DNA from: Byssothecium circinans
Lineage: Eukaryota > Ascomycota > Dothideomycetes > Pleosporales > Massarinaceae
Length of the DNA stretch: 64,000 nucleotides
Direction: 5' to 3'
Assembly (NCBI GenBank): GCA_010015675.1
Contig: ML976984.1
Coordinates: 460,310 to 524,309 of the forward strand
Position numbers and translations under genes: made by a program. Below are positions 56,041 to 64,000 of the stretch, piece after piece; within the stretch, counting starts at the first letter, position 1; each line of letters starts with the position of its first letter. A model generated the notes under the pieces. The model ran no database searches. It was not told the DNA's origin and was given only the letters and a program-made list of their open reading frames with translations.

Positions 56041-58340
56041 ATGTGCTATCAGGTTGTGGAGAGGTACTCTTTGTGCCGTTGTCTTTACTATAAACATTCC
56101 CTCAATCCATGTTCAGCACATGGCCAACAAGGCCATACAGTTCAGGAAAAGGCTGTACTTGTAGGGTATTCTTGCTCGTCGCATAGTAGCATCTGGGCCC
56201 AAAAGCAAGAAAGCCAAGACGCTGAAGGCATTTTGGATCATATCTCTGATCACAGCGTTGGTTCAGCGAACGAGGGAAGCATCTTCTCTACCGCAATTAC
56301 CACCTGCTCGGCAACGTCTTTCATTGCAGCTAATGGGGAGGACACTATCGATGAAATTATACAGGTGCTCATTCAAGACCCGTTGTTGAGCTGGACGAAG
56401 CTCTTGCATTCGCAAGGTGCCGAGGACCGCCCTTCCGGCGTGAAGGACGTCCGCTTCTTCTTGAGAGCGTTCGAGTCTGACCTCAGGGAAACTGCCGACT
56501 CAGCGCTAGAGATCCATGTTTGCGCATCCTTCCGAAGTCGGATTGGGTACATTTCGTCTCAGATCTGTGAGCACTTCAACCTCCAGCAAAACGACGATCC
56601 GAATCTCGATCCGGCAGCCACCGACCCTGCAAAGCCGTCGGACGCACTGCAGCCGATTACGCTAGAAGACCTTGACCCCACAAACATCCCGCCTTTTGGG
56701 CGAATAAGAAGCTTCATGTTCGATGGTTACCCGTTCTCCGTCTTGAAACAAAACATTAGGAACTATGCGCGGAATACGAGAAACTACGTCAAGGAGATGA
56801 ACGACATTTTGACAAAGAACATCTGCCCCATTAACGCGAACGCTATGGCTTTCGCCCTGAGGCACGATGTAATAGACGACCTTCACGGGATATTGGAAGT
56901 GTTCGTTCTCGATCTTCTGCAGGAAGCGATTGACACGAAAACATCAGCGGCTGATATGAAAGGTATCAGCAGCCTTGAATATGACTGCTGGAGAGTTTCA
57001 GCCCATGTCAGGTCTTACTGGGGCACTGTGAAGCCAACTTGGCATTACTATCACCCTGTCCTAGGGAAAGATAATTGCTTGCAAATGGGAACTTTGAATA
57101 CCCAATTAGAGCGCAACTTGGAATATGAGGTTTTCCAGGCATTCGTCTGCTCGAGCGCCGCCTTCTCTAACTTGACCCTAGCAATCTCCAAGTACTCTCA
57201 TGGGGGAGTTCGACAGTCAAGGATGGCTTCGGTTCTAAAAACCGTCCACCGCATGACGAACGTCCAACCATCTCCTCCAGCTCCCAGGTGTACTAGAGTG
57301 TGGTTCATTTGTGTAAGTTGGTATACCAAACCACGTTGTCTTTCTAGTCTGCTTACCTGTTATCAGTCGTGTGGTCAAGCAATTTATGATGACTATGCTG
57401 AAGTTACGCTAGGAGGAGTAGGCAAGAAGCAGAAACTACTAAGGATACTATCCATAAGAGGGAGATACTACAAAACAACGTCGTCTAATACCGAGACAAG
57501 AGGCATCATGAACATGTTCAAGGGCCTATTCACATCATACAATGCACCTATTGAGAATACATCGCTCCCGCGGCAGCAACGCCGAAGCTCCAATGCCGGG
57601 GTCAAAAGCCAGAACATCTGCACAACACACCCGCTGTCTGATCCTGATGGCCACCGATACATCCACTGGTGCATCCCCTGGACACGTTACACCATGCGAA
57701 TGCATTCTTTGCAGACGTGCCAGATCTATTCCGACTTTGACTTCTTCACCGCTCTCAAGGCGCGCTATGGGAACTCTAAAAGCCGTTTCCGACATTTCCT
57801 CTCACTCAAGAAACCAATTTCTCTACGATTCGTGAAGGTAAGTACACTCATCTAGTTATCTTGAAGCGGCGAACTGATAGCGTTGTGGCATAGTTCCAAC
57901 TCTACCACAAACAGCTGGTCGACATCCACGAAGCAGCCAACATACCCCCAGAATCACGCAAAGACGAATACGAGTACCTCCCCATGCCTACCGAGACCAT
58001 ACCCCCCGTCGGCTCAAACCTCCTCATGCATTTCTTCACTCATCCCAACGATGCCGCCTCGCGCCCGGTCCTACTTCCTTCCATACCCAAACGGAAAAGA
58101 GATAAGCTTGAGCCGTGTCCTGTTCGTGGGAGTAGTGTTGGGTGGGGCATTGATATCACCACCGGTACTAATGAGTTGAAGCTGTTCCTTCTTGGGCTAC
58201 TAGCGTGCATGGGGAGTTTGTTATTTGGTGTTGTTTGGACTGTTAATATGGGGGATATTCAGGGTGGGTTCGGGGCTGCGGGGTTTATGTTTGCCCTATT
58301 GGGTTTCACGGTGGCGAGTTTGAAGGCGTTGGATTTTTGA
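56041..58340 (+). CDS. Fungus-specific protein with Cys-rich N-terminus and C-terminal membrane helices, function unknown
   Basis: Three exons: 56041-57312, 57367-57837 and 57894-58340, 729 aa. The start MCYQVVERYSLCRCLYYKHSLNPCSAHGQQGHTVQEKAVLVGYSCSSHS is a Cys/His-rich pattern I recognise from a large uncharacterised family in Pleosporales and Eurotiales. The middle (~100-440) is alpha-helical with DVRFFLRAFESDLRETA and GRIRSFMFDGYPFSVLKQNIRNYARN. The C-terminus has RYIHWCIPWTRY, TIPPVGSNLLMHFFTHP, VGWGIDI and two membrane helices (LKLFLLGLLACMGSLLFGVVW; GAAGFMFALLGFTVASLKAL). The first intron is 54 nt and stop-free, so both forms are open; splicing gives the family-like FICSCGQAIYDDY. Function unknown. 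Confidence 0.85.
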
Positions 58341-61300
58341 GGAGTGGATTTGGTGAGCTGGATGCTTGGGGTCTACATATAGGATCAAGGCAAAACCTCA
58401 CATCGGAGTTCATCTAGAATCGCTCCACTAGATCGATGCAGAAGTCGCAAACATCAAGCATCCATTTTCGAACGACTCAGACAACTTCAAGACGTAGTCA
58501 TCTTAACTAACCACCCATCATGATCTGTATACGAAAGCCCATACTTCTTTGAACTCCTGAACTTCAAATTATTCGTGTACACCACTGCTGCACCGACTTA
58601 TCACTCTTCCTCGTCTACCTACTTAGCACACACTTCTGTGCATTCTCCGCATTATTAGGATTGTACTCTAGCAAGGCCAGGATTCGCCCCTCATCTTTCC
58701 CGAAAACGTCGGGGATTGGAAGTCTAGAGAAAAAAAGGTCGTGACCGGATCGTGCCGAGCAATCGAATTGTAGCTCGTGTGGCGTTCCACATGGGATGAT
58801 CATGAGTAAGTGAGATTTGAACGAAAACTGCGAAGGGTTCTAGGGCTGTTACCGTGGATGTCGACCGGTTGGATGGTGGTTGGGGTCGGAACAGACAATT
58901 TGTCTGACAGATTTCCAGAAGCGCTAATGGGTCGACTAAGCTGTACTCGGGTTAGACTAAATGCAGCTAGACTTCACACATGTGCGGACGCTGGAGCTTT
59001 GTGTGATCACCCGCTTGCCCACTTAATCCCGCATCTCTCGAGGCGATTCCCCACGTTGATGCCCGTCATTGCTTTTGTGCGCCATACCATGGTATTATTG
59101 TATCATTTCTCAGTAAATTGGTTATGTGGGCCCACAAATTGTTTGCCGATGAAGCCACCGCCACTCGTACCTTGAAGGCGAGCTCCAGATCTCGTAGAAA
59201 TAGGTTTCTCCCAAGGACTGGCTTGTTATAACTTATGGTGTCCTAAATTCATGAGGACGAAGATTCGAGCGTATTTCTAGAACCGCACACTGTAATACAC
59301 AGCGCTCACACAATCGGTTACCTCTGCCTCCACGTGCGATTCACGGCTCAGTGTGACACTCGGTGACTTACTGCCAGTAACTCCTCTTACTCAGGTTAAG
59401 TGTATGAGCTTTCTTCTCACTTTGAACTAGCGAGGCTAGCTGTCATCACAGACAAGATGATGACCGAGTATATTTCATCCTTTCCCATCTTACTAGCTCA
59501 GAACTGATCAATTCACAGGATGCGTCCGTCAACATCGGAGGATTGCTACCACGTGTGTGGCTACAACGGCCTCGCAAATATCACACCGCCTAACAGCTGG
59601 TAGTACCATGGTAGTAAAGATATTCCCTTCGCCTATATAATGTCACACCATGCCTGCAACATCAAATAGCTCGCTGAGTTCCCAATCAATCTCACAGACC
59701 CAAAGTTCCTAAACTCCCGCATTACCACATTAGGGTACTGCCGAAGGAACTGTTTTTGGACCTAAATACTTCGTTTTCTTTTCTGCCCTGCGAAGCTAAT
59801 CGTGCATAATGCTACAGGCAGCGAATCTGCAAGCCGTCCCATGCGCGGTGACATTGCGAACGTGGAAGGTTAGAATCTCTATCAGCCTCAGCAGAGCCCT
59901 GATGGAAGTACGTGGCTAGCAATTACCGCTTGTAAGCCAGTAGATTTCTAGACGAATGTATACTGTGGTACGCAGGCACAACACCCACAACTTTCGGGCG
60001 TTCGATTGTCCAATGCGCACAGCCCAATTAGGTGGAGAGCTGACTGAATTGAATGGGCCCATTTCGTCCGCGCTCCCACATCATAGTCCATGCAGCCTTT
60101 CAATCCCACGATCGTCTGCGTATGTGCCTTGTTTATCAGGAGTCGGAAGTATGTACTACCTAAATGAGTAGGTTGCCTCATTGGCACGGGGTCTAAAGCA
60201 GTCACAAAAACTACCCCCATCAACTCAAATAGCTTGACACCATGACCCACAAACCCACCAATATAACACTTTGTACAGCATCGAAAGATCAAGCTGCCAT
60301 AGAAAGATACTCCCATACGAATCCAGCTCCAAGCTTCCCCGTAGAGAGCTTGAATATGCGGTTACCCTGCATATCTTCCGCACAGCCCCTCTGCTCTTCA
60401 GCAGAACACCCTCTCGCAAGCATCTCGCACATGGGTACCCGTCCCGTCTGCCCAACAATCCTCGGAAAAAGCAAGGAATACTCACCACTAACCGAGAAAG
60501 CCACCTCGATTCTACAAATATGCACACGCATACAAGGAACCACGCGATTTCAGTGCAACAAACACGCCACTTTCCTGCAGCTTAACGCGTGGGAGGAATA
60601 ACGCCCTCGCAGAAAAAGGAAGCAAATCTTTTATGGAAGAACTGGAATATAATAAGCAAACTCGTATCGTCCATCTTCACACTTCTACCGAAAAGCCACT
60701 CCACCACTAACGACCCTATCGCAGGCCATTAGAAGAACGACCGGAGCCACGTCTGGGATGCAAGCACAGGGCTTCATATAATGCCTGTGCCCTGTAGAAG
60801 CAAAAGTGCTTGCAGGAACGTGGCTAACCTACACTTTTCGGCCCAATCTGGCCTCCCACTCACTCATCACATGCATACACTACAACAATCGGACAAACCT
60901 CCGATATATATGCACAAGTCAACTGGTGGTTTGTATGCCACACAGCACATGGCGACAAGGACCCGTTCAAAGCCGAGACGCGATAAAGTCGGACGAACAA
61001 ACGGCCGCCACAAACAAGTTCATGGTTTCTGATCCCATACGACTATCTCCCAACCGCTCCCCTGTCGATCCGTGAAGAGTATTTCTGAGAAACGAAAATA
61101 CATTTCCCTAGTTGTAAAGATCTTGAAAAGCATTAGCAGAGTAGTTATACAATGGCATTGCATACAGATCGAAAATAGCTCCCTAGCCCACGCTTTCCCT
61201 CTGAGCATACACTCAGCTTTTGATACATATTTGAGGTCTTCCATGGCCTTCCTCCATGATAAGTGGAAAGCCCACACACGCACTCTAATCTCACACAGAA

Positions 61301-61343
61301 GAAAATCTAAAAGCCCCTGTCCTGCAAGCCACCACAATGCACT
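58341..61343. other. Largest gene-free interval, about 3.0 kb
   Basis: I see no supportable gene, tRNA or transposon ends. Frames of up to about 120 codons exist on both strands but overlap one another and lack motifs. The sequence is not strongly AT-rich, so it is not an obvious RIP island. The last few hundred bases are the PDB1 3' flank. Confidence 0.45.
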
Positions 61344-62761
61344 CTACACCCTCAACAGCTTCGCTGCATACTCTGTTATCAGCTGCTCAGTCGGGAAGCT
61401 CATCTCCTCCAGCTTCTGCGCATACGGCGTTGGCACTTCAGCGCCGGTGATACGCGCGGGCGGCGCATCGAGATAGTCAAAAGCGTATTCGCATGCGAGA
61501 GCCATGATCTCAGAAGCGACGCCAAAGCTAGGGAATCCCGATTCGACCACAAGAAGGTTACCCGTCTTCTTAATGGAGTTGACAATGGCCTCGACGTCCA
61601 TCGGCTTTATTGAGCGCAGATTGAGGACTTCAGCCTCGACGCCGTATTGCTTCTTGAGGTTTTCGGCGGCTACAAGAGATTGACCGACGCAGCGGGAGAG
61701 GGTGACGATGGTGAGGTCCTTGCCGGGGCGCTCGATCTTGGCTTTGCCGAACTGGGGGGTGTTAGTTTGATGGATGGTGAGGTCTGGGCCGGAGAAGATT
61801 GTCTTACAGGAATGACGAAGTCGTCCTTCTGAGCGGCTTCGCTCATGGGGAAGGAAAGGCCATAGAGGAGTCTAAAAATAGGTTAGAAGTAGTATGAGTG
61901 GAGCTGATGGTTATACGCACTCGTTCTCCAACACAACGACAGGGTTGGGATCCCGAATGGCGGCCTTGAGCAAGCCCTTTGCGTCTTCTGCGCTGTATGG
62001 GGAAACGACCTTGAGTCCCGGAATGCTTCCGTACCATGCAGTATAATCCTGGGAGTGCTGGGCGGCTACACCAGCAGCGAAACCGTTCGGTCCTCGGAAG
62101 GTGATGTTGCAAGGCTGGATACCACCGGACATGTAGTGCGTCTTCGCGGCAGAGTTGATAATCTGGTCAATGGCCTGCATGGCAAAGTTGAAGGTCATGA
62201 ACTCGCACTGTCGGGAGTTAGACGGGGCTCAGGTGGCAGGTGTTCGGTGAGCTTACAACAGGGTGGAGACCAGCCAATGCGGCACCGACTGTGAGACCGG
62301 CGAAACCAGATTCGGTGATGGGACTGTCAATTACCCTCTTATCGCCGAAACGGTCGAGTAGACCTTTTGTGACTTTGTATCTATGAGTTCATCAGTAAGC
62401 AATCCTCTTGAGAGCTCCACTTTCTACCAGGCCATCCCAATACCTTCTCCAACCTCCAGTTCCCTTCCAGAATGCCTTTGAGGGACCAATTGGACGTATA
62501 GAGGGCGACCTACGCTCCGTTGTACTGTGCAACCTCCTCACCGAGCACGAAGACCTTCTCGTTGGCCTCCATCTCTTCAGCCATGGCCTCATTGAGCGCC
62601 TCTCGTACCGTCATCTCTTTTGTACCGGACGACGCATATCCTCTTCTCCCCACGAACGACGGGACAGCAGCTGTCGCGCGGAACGCTGGTCGGAACGCTT
62701 GTGCTGAGCGGGAAGCTGACAGCAGGCGGGCAGTCGGTCGGAAGAGCCTGGAGGCAGCCAT
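61344..62761 (-). CDS. PDB1: Pyruvate dehydrogenase E1 component, beta subunit, mitochondrial
   Basis: Five exons: 62761-62514, 62380-62257, 62207-61921, 61871-61808 and 61751-61344, 376 aa. The N-terminus ([27 protein letters not shown]) is an Arg/Ser-rich mitochondrial presequence. The transketolase pyrimidine-binding domain follows ([117 protein letters not shown]), then the C-terminal transketolase domain ([38 protein letters not shown]). With the alpha subunit it decarboxylates pyruvate for the PDH complex. It is tandem with ERG6, 582 bp downstream of its stop. Confidence 0.97.
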
Positions 62762-63343
62762 TGCAGCGGCGATGTGCAGGATAGAATCGAGGAGGGAGGG
62801 AGGAGGCCTAGGCGGACGATGGCCGAATAGTCTGAGGGGCAGATGATGATGGTGGACGGTCGTGGAGACTTTTTCGGAGGTGCGGTCGGGGGTCGTAACT
62901 CCAATCTTTGTTGAGTGGCCCAAGCTCTTCATTTCCCTTGGCGCTAAACGGGTGCTTGTTGAACCCAACAAACCTTACAATCGATACATCAGGTTTCAGC
63001 TTCTTATGACTTGGAGCACGAAGGGGAGAGACGGTACGAGAGGCAGTGACAGAACGGAACTGCGAATTGCTTTCATATTTCTCTTTGGTGTATTAAAATC
63101 CCTGCTCTTGCTATTTCCGTATGCTACCTACTTCGTTCCATCGTACTGCCTCAACGCTGATTCTATTAAATCTAGTAAACTTAAACCGGACGCACAAATA
63201 TGCATTCAAATGCACCTAGGCCATGATCATGGTCACCAGCAAAGGTAGCCGAGAAGGTAATAGTGCACCAAGCGGTCCACCCCGAAGAAGTGAAGAAGCG
63301 TCGAACAATTGGAAAGATGAATCTTCTATGCGAAAGGCTGCGT
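62762..63343. other. Intergenic: PDB1 promoter and ERG6 3' flank
   Basis: About 580 bp; no gene supported. A plus-strand frame over 62862-63248 is unremarkable. Confidence 0.4.
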
Positions 63344-64000
63344 CTAGGCCTCCGGTTTCCGGGCGACCATCAGATACATTGGCGTGAAGAGCTTCTCGCG
63401 ACCACCAGCAACGAGGCAGTCAGCAGCAGTGGCAAGACTGTCAGCAGTCTTTTGTGTGCCTTTGGGAGCGATACCAATCATCTCGAGCGCGCCGACAAAT
63501 CTGTGCACGAGGCCACGTCCAATCTTGGTCAAACGCAGAATCGTCGGAATGTCGCCTAGCGTGCTAATGTATTTCAACTCGCCCGATAGAGGCCAGTACC
63601 ACGGATACGGGTCATCCCTATCGGCCAGATCCTCGTGGTGCTCCATCTGGAACCCCGCAGCCTTCATAGCCTTGAGTGCTACATCGATCTTCTCCATGTT
63701 GGAGATGCCGTCGCCCACTTCAATACCAAGGCGAATCTCGCGGTGGTGCGGGTTGTCATTGTCGTATTGGTCGGTCATGAGCCACTCGTAGACACCAAAG
63801 ACGCCGCCGGGTTTGAGCACGCGGAAAATCTCGCTGTAGATACCCTCGAGTGAGGGAGCATGGACAGTAGCCTCGATTGCGTATACGGCATCGAACGAAT
63901 TATCTGGGAAGGACATTTGCTGCAGTGTTATCAGCGATTACGTAATTGTTTTAAGGGGTTCACGAGGACGTACCATAAAGTCGCCCTTGGTGTACTTGAG
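63344..64000 (-). CDS. ERG6: Sterol 24-C-methyltransferase, C-terminal part (gene continues beyond the window)
   Basis: The minus strand has a partial exon 64000-63974 (LKYTKGDFM), an intron 63973-63920 (GTACGT...CTGCAG) and the last exon 63919-63344 (QMSFPDNSFDAVYAIEATVHAPSLEGIYSEIFRVLKPGGVFGVYEWLMTDQYDN...). The EATVHAP...EIFRVLKPGG block is the C-terminal half of the class I methyltransferase fold, and YDNDNPHHREIRLGIEVGDGISNM plus the Sterol_MT_C region (PYPWYWPLSGELKYISTLGDIPTI) identify Erg6. The enzyme methylates C-24 of zymosterol with S-adenosylmethionine in ergosterol synthesis. The SAM-binding N-terminal half lies outside the window. The splice junction keeps the frame. Confidence 0.95.

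Noticed and set aside
62408..62846. Plus-strand frames opposite PDB1 exon 1
   Set aside because: Antisense shadows with no motifs; the minus strand encodes a clear PDH E1-beta.

Overview
This is a chromosomal stretch from a filamentous ascomycete, most likely a dothideomycete of Pleosporales type (order-level placement is inference). Evidence: introns of about 46-64 bp with GT/GC-AG ends and CTAAC-like branch points, a hacA gene with a 20-nt Ire1-type intron, a kapC-type bZIP gene, several fungus-only protein families, and Fot1/pogo DNA transposons decayed by C-to-T / G-to-A changes that look like repeat-induced point mutation (RIP). Exon structures were derived by hand from splice motifs and reading-frame continuity; each spliced CDS given here adds up to a whole number of codons.

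Layout. 0-3.1 kb: end of a Fot1-like element, an FAD oxidoreductase and an 84-aa protein. 3.9-5.0 kb: hacA (UPR regulator) on the minus strand with an overlapping uORF. 5.0-9.5 kb: gene-poor, with a decayed gene and a tRNA-derived SINE-like sequence. 9.6-13.9 kb: SDR/epimerase-type reductase, DPM1 and a HAD phosphatase (DPM1 and HAD divergent). 14.0-18.4 kb: a nuclear-looking protein of unknown function and a U2SURP/SR140-like splicing factor, transcribed divergently, with a 703-bp near-perfect AT-rich palindrome (MITE-like, flanked by TA) inside their shared promoter. 19.1-25.7 kb: DUF7918-like protein, TRAPPC12-like TPR protein and acetolactate synthase ILV2. 26.9-30.6 kb: DUF4267 pseudogene and a full-length RIP-decayed Fot1/pogo element with TIRs and TA duplication. 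30.9-44.1 kb: ketopantoate-reductase-like protein, ERG25, PAF1, UFD1-domain zinc-finger protein, F-box protein and ARP8. 46.7-48.9 kb: kinase-like gene with a nonsense codon and pterin-carbinolamine dehydratase. 50.3-58.3 kb: kapC bZIP, cytochrome c haem lyase, YIP1 and a fungus-specific membrane protein. 61.3-64.0 kb: PDB1 and the 3' end of ERG6.

Most genes are single-copy housekeeping genes (secretory pathway: hacA, DPM1, YIP1, TRAPPC12; mitochondria: ILV2, CYC3, PDB1; sterols: ERG25, ERG6; chromatin/RNA: PAF1, ARP8, U2SURP). They do not form an obvious operon-like or secondary-metabolite cluster. The accessory material is mobile-element debris and pseudogenes. The points most worth a second look are the palindrome at 15.4-16.1 kb, the dual control layers of hacA, the single-nonsense kinase-like gene, the unattached Cys-rich exons behind the F-box gene, and a 10-nt microexon in kapC.
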